Assembly: GCA_905221605.1 (NCBI GenBank)
Contig: CAJNDS010000702.1
Span: 221,501 to 276,000 of the forward strand
Direction of reading: 5' to 3'
Source: Symbiodinium natans
Lineage: Eukaryota; Sar; Dinophyceae; Suessiales; Symbiodiniaceae
Length of the DNA stretch: 54,500 nucleotides
The notes under the pieces: model-generated
Database searches by the model: none
What the model was told of the DNA's origin: nothing
The model's input: the letters and a program-made list of their open reading frames with translations, nothing else
Part shown: piece by piece, positions 40,539 to 50,763 of the stretch
How the letters are laid out: the number at the start of each line of letters is the position of its first letter
How positions within the stretch are numbered: position 1 is the first letter of the stretch
Program-made: the position numbers and the translations under genes

Positions 40539-41446
40539 GGTTTAGGGTTTAGGGGTTTTAGGGGTTTTTGGGGTTTTTGGGGTTTTTTGGGGGGTATTTT
40601 AGGGTTTTAGGGTATTTCAGGGTTTAGGGTGGTTAAGTTCATTTGGCTGGATGACCTGCAGGCACATGGGATTCACACCGCTTTTGTCTTGCCAAGCCTG
40701 TAGACGAGCATGCGCATGCTACCTCTCAGATTTCGTTGCCCCCCGGTGACCCTACTGCTCTTGCAGAAGCATGGCATGTCCCCGACACCATCGCCAAGAG
40801 ATGCTGTTAGAGCTGGGGGGCCCATGAGAGGAAGCAACTCTATTCCCGAGCCAGAGAGAATCCGCCTCCGAATTCAGGAAATGAGGGGGGGGGACATTTG
40901 GGTTGCACGTTACTGTACCCCCCTCCCCATCCCCCCCTTAAGTGGAAGCCATGTGTAGACTGGCCACGGTCTCCAAACTTCCAGCGTCCATGTCAACGCA
41001 GACCCCCCTAAACCCTACGTAAACCCTAAAAAAACCCTATAAACCCTGTAAACCCTATAAACCCTTAACCCCACTCGCCTCCGCAACTGAGGCCAAAGGC
41101 CAGCTGCCATGGTTTGGCGGACCTGAGTGGTGTGTGTACTTTGAACCCTAAACCCTAAACCCTAAACACTGATAAAGAGCTCTGCCGGCACACTTAAACC
41201 CCGCACCCTCTGTTCCCCAAAAGCCCCCCCAAGACAATTTGTCCCTAAGCCCTAAACCCTAAACCCTAAACCCTAAACCCTAAACCCTAAACCCTTTGGC
41301 CCTCTTAGAGGCATTGTTTCACAAACTCTGCGGGCCACTGCTGCCTTCTCCCTGGACGCCCGAGGCGCAGATATCCAGGCAGCTACCACACGAGTCGTCT
41401 GCGATTTAGGGTTTAGGGTTTAGGGTTTAGGGTTTAGGGTTTAGGG
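40539..41446. repeat. Telomere-like arrays at 40539-40630 (+), 41004-41072 (-), 41143-41167 (-), 41244-41295 (-), 41404-41446 (+)
   Basis: The first two are highly degenerate (GGGGTTTTT, AACCCTATAAACCC). The last two are near perfect. Confidence 0.88.
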
Positions 41447-41546
41447 CAAGTCGCCTCAGGGTGACTCTGCATCAGGCTTCTAAGTGCCAGTGTACAAATG
41501 CGCGTCATTGAAAAGAAGCTTGCGCTTGGTTAGACTTCCCGTCACG

Positions 41547-41547
<1 letters not shown>

Positions 41548-41579
<32 letters not shown>

Positions 41580-41612
41580 GTACGTATGTATATATATATA
41601 TATATAGAGAGA
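41548..41612. repeat. (CA)n(TA)n microsatellite
   Basis: ACACACACACAC passing into TATATATA with a GTACGTA interruption. Confidence 0.9.
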
Positions 41613-41984
41613 GTACTATATTCGAATTAATACACAATTCAAGCTTACTCGTATGCGTATATGTAGTTTTTTACTTGCGGCCCCTACGCCCTTCGCCGGC
41701 CATTGCATCATGTGCCCGCAGTCATGTCAAGAGTAATCGGTTCTGCTGTTGCTATGATCAGGCGGCCCCAAATATTTAGGGCACCCAAAACGGGACCATC
41801 ATTTCGAGAAATGACCATTTTTAGTTTTAGGTGGAATATACGTATATGCACTTTCATGTCTTGTTTCATTACAGTCAATTCTAATTCTGGACCTTCAGGG
41901 CCTTGCAACTTTGCCTCCCTGCACAGCGCCCTTCGACGCCTGTTTCTGTCTACCGCGTGGTATAGAGTATACCCTAAACCCTCA

Positions 41985-42115
41985 ACCCTCCGGACCCAGA
42001 AGCCCACACGGCCGGGCGCAAAAGCACAGCCTTCAAAAACGAAAACCACCACTCGACGGCCTGGGAGTCGGCAGCTCCGCGCAACAGTGGCTCTCCTATT
42101 GCTTGCACAAATACT
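41985..42115 (+). CDS. Possible exon interrupted by the F2 element
   Basis: The plus frame has a basic stretch (KTKTTTRRPGSRQLRAT) and then VALLLLAQIL, which could be a membrane-targeting segment. The F2 element starts at 42116. Low confidence. Confidence 0.25.
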
Positions 42116-42233
42116 TGGTAGCCCAGTGGTACCCTTTTTCCCTTTTATTTTTGTTCAAGGTTCCCTTATAACGTAACCAACCCCAAAAAGGGTGCCCTTA
42201 GTATGATATGGATACTGGGCTACCAAAAATACC
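42108..42233. mobile_element. Inverted-repeat element, family F2 (intact copy)
   Basis: Element 42116-42225 with perfect 12-base inverted ends TGGTAGCCCAGT/ACTGGGCTACCA. Flanks CAAATACT and AAAATACC match at six of eight bases, a decayed 8-bp target duplication. It has no internal telomeric units, in contrast to 11073-11248. Confidence 0.85.
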
Positions 42234-43003
42234 GCTTCACCATGGTGGAGGCAGCTTCTGGTGGGTGGTGCGGGCAATTGACCCCACGGTGAGGCCTGAA
42301 CCCTGAAGCCCTAAACCCGAAGCCTCTACTTTGAGGTACATGGTACTTATGAACCAATTATAACTGCATGAATAACTGTACTTATAACCATATTAGGGCA
42401 CTTAAGGGGCGTATAAGTGGGTTACAAGTACAGTGATGATTCACACGTGCTAGGCTACTCAGGCAAGCTTGTGGATCAAAATCCTAATCCAAGAAAAGGG
42501 AACAGCAAGCCAAAATAATCTTCTTGCAATCGCATCCCGAAAAAGTCCCTAATTACAATCCTCACCAAACTCTCCTTGGGCCTGGGACTTGGGCGTGGCT
42601 CCCCACCAGAAGCTGTTCTCATCCGGCGAGTTGTCTCAGTGCAACAGGGCATGGAGTGGCTTTGGATCCTTCGTAGTCCTCGGTAGTCCGAATTCTTGAT
42701 TTCTGGGGCTGCAAGACGCCGCAAAAAGTGTCGTGAGCATAGCACCCCTCGGTCCCGTGCAAACCCGAAATGATCGTGAGAGATTCTAGTTGCTGTCGCT
42801 ACCAGATATTACGTTACGTCAGGTTTCTGGAGCCATACCATGGTCCTACTGCGAAGGATTAGATGATCTGGCTTCTATTCTATAGTGTCTGGTTTTGGAA
42901 TTGAGGATTTCTAGTTCATCCTAGCTGCCGCGAGAACCTCCCAACAAAGTAGCTGGACTTTGGATGATCTTGAGAGCCGCCGGAAAAGTTTCGGCCAGGT
43001 AAC

Positions 43004-43660
43004 CAGGGTTTAGGGTTTCGGGTTTAGGATTTAGGGTTTAGGGTTTCGGGTTTCGGGTTTAGGGAGCCATACCGAAATGCACCTTCGGAGAGTCTCGTGC
43101 CCTGAGCCTTTTATTTTTGCGATGCAGGGCCACGAGAATCCTCAGGAATTCTCAGGACGCTGCTTCAAACTGCTTACAGGGTTCTGCTCTCTTTTGAATG
43201 TACACATCCATGTGTAATGAGCAAGCGGCTTAAGGGCTGTGATCGAGGTCTCTGATAGATTCAATCAGACGCGTTAGCATATTTTGAGCTTGCAGGTTTG
43301 GGGTCTCAGAATGCGGCCGTGCCAGGACAACTCATGACGAGAATAGCGCGCTGCAATCCAAACAGTCCCACGATTTTCGTGAGTGCCAGTGCGTGCCCGA
43401 AGGAGACAAAGGGCGTGTGGCTGCTGCGTATACATGCTTTTGTTTTTCCACGCGCCACCAATCACGGTATGTACCTTATGTACAGGCGAGCCTTTGCTCG
43501 AGGTTACTGTAGTAACCCTAAAACCTAAACCCTAAACCCTAAACCCTAACCCCTAAGCCTTGAACCCTGAACCCCATGGTCGCATAGCCGCCATAGCCGT
43601 ACGAGGTGCCCTAAACCCTAAACCCTAAACCCAAAACCCTAAACCCTAAACCCTAAACCC
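43004..43660. repeat. Telomeric arrays at 43004-43062 (+), 43513-43575 (-), 43610-43660 (-)
   Basis: The first is a mix of TTTAGGG and TTTCGGG. Confidence 0.92.
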
Positions 43661-43751
43661 TCCACAAGCTTTCGATGTGGAGATCATTTGCCAAGCCCCG
43701 AGCCTTGCCCTTCGCTGCCTGAGCCCTGTACTCAGAGCCCTTAAGGTCTTC

Positions 43752-43976
43752 AGGGTTTATAGGGCTAGGGTTTATAGGGTTTGTAGGGTTTATAGGGCTT
43801 ATGGGGTTCATAGGTGCTTTAGGGTTTATAGGGTTTATAAGGGTTTATAGGATTTATAGAGTTGAAAGGGTTTTTAGGGTTTATAGGGTTTACAGGGTTC
43901 GTAGGGTTTATGGGTTTATAGGGTTCTTAAATTTACAGGGTTTGTAGGGGCTTTAGGGTTTAGGGTTTAGGGTTGA
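43752..43976 (+). repeat. TTTATAGGG nonamer array with variants
   Basis: About 20 units of TTTATAGGG, TTTGTAGGG and TTTACAGGG, ending in three canonical TTTAGGG. The same nonamer recurs at 12.6-12.8 kb and 49.36-49.47 kb. Confidence 0.92.
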
Positions 43977-44310
43977 GGGAGGCTTCTTGCTTGCCGAACC
44001 TTGAAAGCCCCCCCCCCGCCCCCCCCCCCCGCAGGGAGCGAGCAGGACGCGAGCGGAAAGGCTGTGGTCTTATCTCGCAAAAATGGGGGGTGAGTAATAG
44101 GGGGTTAGGGTTTAGGGTTTAGGGTTGGCTTAATGGGGAGCTGGAAAAGTTAGGGGTGGTGAGAGGATGTTGAGGGCTCCGGGATGAAGGGTTATGGGGC
44201 TTAGGGCCTCGAGGTTAGGGAGTTTTCTGCTCGGTGGACAGGGAGGGCACCTTCGTTGACTTTACCCGTCAAGTACGTGCACCGCTCAGCGATAAGACAT
44301 AATAAGACTA

Positions 44311-44341
44311 GAGTATACTATAGCAATGCTATAGTATACTC
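44311..44341. repeat. Perfect 15-bp hairpin with one-base loop
   Basis: GAGTATACTATAGCA and its exact reverse complement are separated by a single A. A second palindromic ACTATATAGT follows at about 44350. Confidence 0.9.
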
Positions 44342-44395
44342 ACGTCATACTATATAGTATACTATACTTTCGTAAATCAGGGCAGAGTTGAAGGA

Positions 44396-45343
44396 TTGCG
44401 GGTGGGTTCAGGGCGTAGGAAGCGAGAGCGAATTGTTTGGCATTGGGGATCAGTGTTTTTAGGCCCAGGGCCGTTGATCATAGCAGCCATAGCAAGAGAT
44501 CGAGCTGAGTCATATGTTACGACAGGTGAGCCTGTTTGTCTAGCTCTGGCACCTGCCAAAGAAGATTTGCCATGTTTAACTGATTTGCTATTTGAGGGTG
44601 TAGGGTTTGTGAACCAGCGGCAACACATCCTCAGGATCTGCTGTTGCAGCCACAGTTGGGCATGCCATGGCACTGACCAAGGCAGCAAAGGTAATCCTGT
44701 CTTCAGCGCTGCTCTTGGCGTCTTACCTGAGCGGTGCATCGCTTCATGTTGTAGACGGTCCGACCAGGAAGTCTGGATCAAAGGTGTTGGACATCCACGT
44801 CGCTTCATATCGCAGGGGACTGATTTGGAGGTAGATCGACGTTGCGCCCAACTTACAGAGTGGTCGGCCTGTTGCAGTATCTGAGAACGAGACGCTTCAA
44901 ATCTTGACAAGGGTAACAAAGTCTATCCTGGCTCTGTCGCTCTTGCCGTGGCTAGCAGGCTGTCAGTGCTGTCGTCCTGCCGTCCCAACATGGTCTGTCT
45001 GTTCGGACCTTCGAGTCTCTAAGAGATGCGTCCCGAAATTCATGCGCTTCCTCATTCAGCTCGATTCGGCCTCGCGCAGAAAATCTGGGACGTCCAGTGT
45101 GCGCTGAAGCTTGTACCCAATCGGCCCAGCCCGAAGCTTGCGCCCACGGCCCTCAAGGGAACAAGGTTAGGAGATTTAGCCGACCGACCAAAGAAGATCG
45201 AAAAAGTCGTCTCCCAGGACTTGCAATCCCGCAACAAACCTAAAAAAGAAAAGGAGAAGCCAGCGCCTGCTGAAGTTTGCCTTTCCCCAAGCGCTGCTTT
45301 CCCCAAGCCACGCCGAGCCCTGCAAATGGCAATCCGCGGTTGA
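44396..45343 (+). CDS. Unrecognised plus-strand gene, probably several exons
   Basis: Several stretches read as coding. One frame has SGSAVAATVGHAMALTKAAK and a hydrophobic VILSSALLLASYL (44640-44730). Another, ending at 45343, has QKIWDVQCALKLVPN and a Lys/Pro-rich tail (NKPKKEKEKPAPAEV). Short segments near 44672-44710 and 44904-44945 look like diverged duplicates of each other. Frame changes imply introns or breaks. No family recognised. Confidence 0.4.
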
Positions 45344-45436
45344 GTCCAAGGTGATAGTGTCCGCAAGGTCTGCACGTCACTCCCTGCCCTCAGCGGGATG
45401 TCACCTATGTACTCGAGCCTGGCCCTCATGTTGTCA

Positions 45437-46200
45437 TGCAAGATAATTAACGAGCTCGCAGGTCATAGCTTTCACGAAAAGTTGAGAACGAAACCACGGC
45501 TGTAGCATCCCAGGTGCTGGCCTTGTCGGTCACAGCCTTCAGGAAGATCCCTCCCGGATCGAAGGAGAGTTTTCCGCCATGCCCGCGCCGGCATCCATGA
45601 TGGGGAACCGCCGTTGTTCAAGTCGTTGGTTAGCTCCTGCTGAAGGGGTCTTTGTAGTAGCCAAGCTCCTCCACCACGTCCTCCTCCCATCGCAGCACCT
45701 GTGGTCCGCATTCAAGGACGATGCCGAACGAAACATCTTCGCCACCGATCGAGTGGTCCGATAGCTGTTGCCGATCGCGCTGAGTGCCGTGCTCGAGGCA
45801 AAGCACTCCCAGTGACAGTTCTGGATGCTGCCACAATGTTTGTGCCCCCGTCCATGGTCACGCAAAGCCTGAGGTAAGGGCTCCCAGACCCCACTGCCTC
45901 GCAACAAAGCCAATCTCATCGCGCAGCTGCTGGAAAATAAGCCGGCCACGTTCGCTTGCATCATCAGGCAGCCCAGACATTGGCGTGCAAGGTTCGTTCC
46001 ATCCATGGTAAGGATCCGCGGCAGCCTGGGGGCAGCCAACATTGTGTTGGGCCGGCGGGCATGTGTTGGATGCGCCGGCGTCCAAAACTTCATCCGCGTC
46101 GTACGCGGAACAACTCTCACCAGGATCATCGTAGCATGTCTTCCCATCAGGGCCATCAAGCCAGAAATCCACTTCATCTGCGTCAAAAGGCTCTGCTCAG
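45437..46200 (-). CDS. Unrecognised minus-strand gene, at least three exons
   Basis: Reading leftward: an exon from about 46190 to 45870 with DFWLDGPDGKTCYDDPGESC and later GRLIFQQLRDEIGFVARQWG; a second at about 45645-45822, starting after a GTGGCAG acceptor, HPELSLGVLCLEHG and on to EELGYYKDPFSR; and a third at about 45440-45590 with GGKLSFDPGGIFLKAVTDK and a stop. The three pieces are in different frames but have consistent, coding-like composition. The first is Cys- and Asp-rich. I do not recognise the family. Confidence 0.45.
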
Positions 46201-47620
46201 CCCGCAGCGGCAAAAATCATCTAGGGTGGGCCATACCGCCGCCTCCGCCAGCATGCTCCTGTAGCTCGGCCATTGGCGACCACTACATCTATGACACCCT
46301 TGCCAGTCAATGTCTTGGTGAAGATCTGTTTTGGCTCGTCTATACGTGCCCTTCCCGTACATGGGCGATGAGTCTGGCACTGGGGCTACCAGCTATCCGA
46401 CGCTGTTGTCGGTTTTCTGAGCCCTCCAACATGGTCAGCAAATACCCCTGGGGATGTGGCAAGGGATGTGGAGTCTGGGCTGCTGGAATCGGAGGTGATG
46501 CCTGTTCCAATGCCGACCGGGATGCGCGTGAGGCCAACCTCCATGTCTCAGCAGCCACTCGCCCGCAAGCGGCCGTGCGTGGCTTGCTTGCTCGGAGGGC
46601 TATGGCTGCAGAAGGGCATGTCGACCTTGCGTTCGAAGACGGCGAAGAAAACGCGAGCCGATTCTACTGTGCTTAGCTTTGCACGGATCGTGGCCCGTGG
46701 GCGAGCGATCAAAGAGCTGCCGTTTGAGGTCGGCAACGAGAAGGTTTTCCACGCCTTGGGTTGATTAATGCCCGCTTGTTGAAACGAGACCCTGTCGAGC
46801 CGACGACTGATGCTTGGGAACTCTTGGAGAATATTCGGAACCCTAGCTGATCGCTGCGTGCAAGCAAGTGGGAGTTGCTTGCTTTTCTTGCGTTCTCTCA
46901 GAAAGTTGTGGTCTTCAATGGCATCGGGACTTTGCAAGGCCTCAGGGCAGGCTCAGTGCTGCTACGACACATGCGCACTTGTGCCGCCACAGACATGGGG
47001 CTCGCCTGCTGTGCGCATCCCCAGCGCACGACGCAGAATGGTTTTACGCGCGCGCGCGCGCGCGCGCTGGATTCAGCACATTGGTTCGTCGCGGCTCCGC
47101 GCAAACTTATCTGCAGGTGTTGCAAAACTTGGAGCTCCTGGCTCAGACTTGATCAACGCTGGCATGGACTTCGCCCGTCTTGCTCGATATTTGCACGGAC
47201 GCGGCAAAGGTCACGGCTTCTACTTTTCCGTCGTCTTCCCCCTAACTTTTAATGCAGGAAATGAGAAAGCTCCTCAGCTGTATCTCTTAGTAGGACATGA
47301 AGCCGTTTTTTCTAGAGCTCGGTTTGTGTTGCAACTTACGCATTACGAACAATGACTTTAACCAACTTGCTTAAACGCAGTGTTAACGCACCTTTCGGAT
47401 CCAAGGTTAGCCAGCTTGTTGATTATTTAAAGATGCGTTCCCCCCAAGAAAAGATCTTGCTGGTTGTATGAAATTCTATTGAACATCTCGTCAGGCGAGG
47501 AGTATCGAGTAGTATGGTGTTTGTCGAATCATCATGGATGGACGAATCCCCCTGTCACAGCTCATGGACGTCAGCATCGCCCGTCACGAAGACCAAGGCA
47601 TCTGTGCCCCTTCAGCCTGC
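46200..47620. other. 1.4 kb with open frames on both strands, not assignable
   Basis: Frames of 130-220 codons overlap on opposite strands, so most must be shadows. A (CG)10 tract at 47042-47068 could form Z-DNA. No arrays. Confidence 0.4.
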
Positions 47621-47623
47621 ATT

Positions 47624-49480
47624 GAGGTTTAGGGTTTAGGATTTTCGGGCTTAGGGTTAGGGCCGGTTAGGGTGTAGGGTTTAGGATTTCAGGGTGTAGG
47701 GCGAGGGTTCAGGGTTCAGGGTTCAGGGTTTCGGGTTTAGAGGTTTTCGAGTCAGGAGTACGACGAAATACGAACCAGGCAGCTGCGTGTTCAACCGCAG
47801 TCAAGCTCCTGCTTGTGCTTGCTCGTTGCCCATTCGGACTGGTCGGCTACTCGGTTTCGAGCACCCGTTGCAGCGATTTTCAGCAAGGCAGAAGTCGCAA
47901 GATTCCACGTAAATGCTGTGCTGTGCTGCGCTTTTTGGGAAGGCTTGCTCGAAAGCCCTGTGAATGTCTTCGTCATGTGTTCATCCAAAGCTCTGACTGA
48001 GGGTAGGCCTAGGGTTCTGTAGAATACAAGATGCGGAATGTGGATATTAACAGTGATAGCAGTGTGAGGGAGGCCTACAGTGTGTGGAAATACCTCAGCC
48101 AGCGGTAGCCCCATGGCGGCCCCCGGACCGTACGAGCTGCAGCCAGTGGCGGCACCCTGTCCAGGGCCGAGCAGTCCTCGCCCTAAACCCTAAACCCTAA
48201 ACCCTAAACCCTAGACCCTAGACCCTGAACCCTGAACCCTGAACCCTAAACCCTAAGCCCTAAACTTCTTAACTCCTAAACCCTAAACCCTAAACCCTAA
48301 ACCCTAAACCCTAAACCCTAAACCCTAAACCCTAAACCCTAAACCCTAACCCTAAACACGCCTCACGCGCTCCTAGAGATCTTTGAGATGCTCATAGTTC
48401 TTGGAGCGAGATGAAAATGACTTCGCGTTTCGCTGTACGCTTGATGCTGGTCCCGCTTGTGATGGCTTGGTTGCCTTAAGCTGCTGCCTTCCTACTTGAG
48501 ACGACTCGGTAGTTCGCTCGGGTGGACCACGCACATACACATTGAGATGTTGTGAGAGGTCGTGCATGATGTCAGTCATACCATGCATCGCTACTGATTT
48601 CTTGTTTCGGGGTGCAAAAACGAGAACAAGAAACAGGCCAAAGCACCTACGAACACAACCCAGCGAGGCGAGTACAAGCCACAACCTCCTTGCCCTCCAC
48701 CACGCGCACGCTCAAGCTTTAGGGTTTAGGGTTTAGGGTTTAGGGTTTAGGGTTTAGGGTTTAGGGTGTAGGGTTTAGGGTGTAGGGTGTAGGGTTTAGG
48801 GTTTAGGGTTTAGGGTTTAGGATGCCCCAGCCTCTACTTTCCGAGGCGTCGCTCCGTACATCGTGCAGCCACAGGTGCGGTTAGGGTCGGTGGACTGGGG
48901 GATTTTAAGGACAGGTGGAGAATTGACCCAAAAAAGGATGTTAGCAGCTGCTAGCAGATATGTCCGACCCTTCTTGGAATCTCGGATCTCGGTTTCATCC
49001 CTGAGTATTAAGAGGTTTCAGGCCAGGCCCCGGAGTAACGTGCCCTTGCCAGACCTACACGGTCCTGCCCGATGGATCCACGAGACCGCTGCTGGGGCCT
49101 GCATGTGGTGGACTTGAAGCGACCCTAAACCCTAAACCCTAAACCCTAAACCCTAAACCCTAAACCCCAAACCCTGAACCCTGAACCCTAAACCCCAAAC
49201 CCTAAACCCATAGGGGCCAGAAGGCCAGGTTTCCGAGTGGTTACGAGGTAGGCTCGGTCTTAAGAGCACGTGAGAGCTGCTATAGAAGAAAACATGAGGG
49301 CTTGAGAATTCGACGAGTCTTTAATTCGATGAACCTCCTGACTGTCTAACACCCCTTTTTAGGGTTTAGGGTTTATAGGGTTTATAGGGTTTGTAGGGTT
49401 TATAGGGTTTCTAGGGTTTATAGGCTTTATAGGGGTACAGGGTTTTTAAGGCTTAGGGCTTAGGCGGTTTAGGGTTTAGG
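47624..49480. repeat. Telomeric arrays at 47624-47740 (+, degenerate), 48181-48356 (-), 48717-48820 (+), 49122-49208 (-), 49361-49480 (+, TTTATAGGG)
   Basis: 48181-48356 is among the longest near-canonical arrays, about 22 units, with CCCTGAA and CCCTAGA steps in its first third. Confidence 0.94.
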
Positions 49481-49710
49481 CGCTGAAAGCTAGGCTGCTC
49501 AATGGCGGCAGCCTGAGCAACCCGGGAAGCCCCACGAGCAGGCGACGCGCCTTTGAAATCTTAAACGGTTCAGATCGAATTGGCGAGCCCTTACTAATGT
49601 TGTTACAATTCTTAACGTCATTAGTATGATTATTGCTATTAATATGGTTAATCTTCTTAATCTTATCATTATAGTTATTTTTCTGGGGCGAAGAGGGGGC
49701 GTGAGAGGAG

Positions 49711-49726
49711 GCCAAATTGGCTCAAG
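49711..49726 (+). other. Spliced-leader-like sequence upstream of the 49846 ORF
   Basis: GCCAAATTGGCTCAAG matches the last 16 bases of the dinoflagellate spliced leader at 14 positions. It sits 120 bases before an intact ORF on the same strand. It could mark a retro-integrated, formerly trans-spliced transcript, though the 5' six bases do not match. Confidence 0.35.
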
Positions 49727-49845
49727 GTCTCGGCTCAACCCCGGTGGGGTGCACAGGTAGCAGAGCGGTAGCTGTGTGAACCAGCCTCGAGTCCCCTAAC
49801 TGTTTTGGGTACCAGGCCTGCTTTTTCACAGCCTTCATTTGAGCC

Positions 49846-50763
49846 ATGTCCAGAGCACCTGTGCAGTCGAGACCCTCACTGCCAACAAGTGACGGGTTGG
49901 AGTCTTCTCACCCAACTTGCGATGCAGAGAGCCAGAAGGAAGGCACGGCCCGACTGGAGGGCGAAGCAGCCCGGCTTGGGGAACTCTTCCCTTATGCGAG
50001 TCCTCTTACAGCCGGCTGTGGAGTTTCTCCAGCTTTGGAAGACCAGGTAAGAAGCTCGAGCAACCTGGCAAGAGTAGAGCGAACTTGGGCCCATAGAGCC
50101 AATTGTGGTCCCAGCCAAAGCAGGAATTTCCACCAAGCACTCTGCTTTCGCTGGCATCACAAGGGCCGGAAAGAGTGGCTGCTCCTCTCCGAGGACAGCA
50201 GCGTGTATTTTGTTCGCACCAGCAAATCCGGCAAAACAGTCCGAGCCGGACCTTGTGGGCAATGGAGATGCATGGAAGACCCAGCAGAGCTCCACGGGGG
50301 AACGGGAGGCGACCCGCCCGTGCAGTGGCTTCGCCTTTTGAACTTCAATTGCACTGGCTGTGGTAACATTCCAACCCATAACCTCAACTTCGTGCCTGGT
50401 CCTGGGGAAAGGCAACCAGCGATCTTGTATGGAGAGGATGGAAGACGCATCGAGCTCCAATGTGCCCTTTGTCTTGAAAACTTCCTGGGGTGCACGTGGA
50501 GCTGGCCGAGCTTCGATCAAGCAGTCAGGAGACAGGTGTTTCTGGACGATGCCTCCCTGGCTGACTTGCGTCAGTTAGGTCACCAAGGTACGGAGCCCGT
50601 AGAATCTTCGCTGGCGCCGCTGTCTTCTGCAGCCAGCGCACATGGCTGGACCTTCCTTGAGGAAGGGTGTTCTCAGGATCTAGACTCCCCAGAAGAAGCA
50701 TGCAGCAGTGAATGGCTTGAGTGTGGCTTTGAAGACTTGGAAGACATCCCCTGGGAGGTCTGA
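49846..50763 (+). CDS. Conserved-looking protein of unknown function with CxxC pairs
   Basis: An intact frame of 305 codons from ATG to TGA. The first about 65 residues are low in structure. After a CAG-GTAAGA at about 50045, which looks like a good 5' splice site, the protein becomes globular: WHHKGRKEWLLLSEDSSVYF, AGPCGQWR, NCTGCGN and QCALCLENFLGC, then an acidic C-terminus (WLECGFEDLEDIPWEV). The two CxxC pairs could bind zinc. No named family recognised. The region past the possible donor may be read through or spliced. Confidence 0.6.
   Translation: MSRAPVQSRPSLPTSDGLESSHPTCDAESQKEGTARLEGEAARLGELFPYASPLTAGCGVSPALEDQVRSSSNLARVERTWAHRANCGPSQSRNFHQALCFRWHHKGRKEWLLLSEDSSVYFVRTSKSGKTVRAGPCGQWRCMEDPAELHGGTGGDPPVQWLRLLNFNCTGCGNIPTHNLNFVPGPGERQPAILYGEDGRRIELQCALCLENFLGCTWSWPSFDQAVRRQVFLDDASLADLRQLGHQGTEPVESSLAPLSSAASAHGWTFLEEGCSQDLDSPEEACSSEWLECGFEDLEDIPWEV

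Noticed and set aside
48181-48356. A true chromosome end or recent telomere fusion
   Set aside because: Arrays of both orientations occur throughout with unique sequence on each side; no head-to-head fusion point stands out from the others.
49752-49795. tRNA-like A-box/B-box resemblance (TAGCAGAGCGGTAG...CTCGAGTCCC)
   Set aside because: No acceptor stem or cloverleaf pairing could be drawn.
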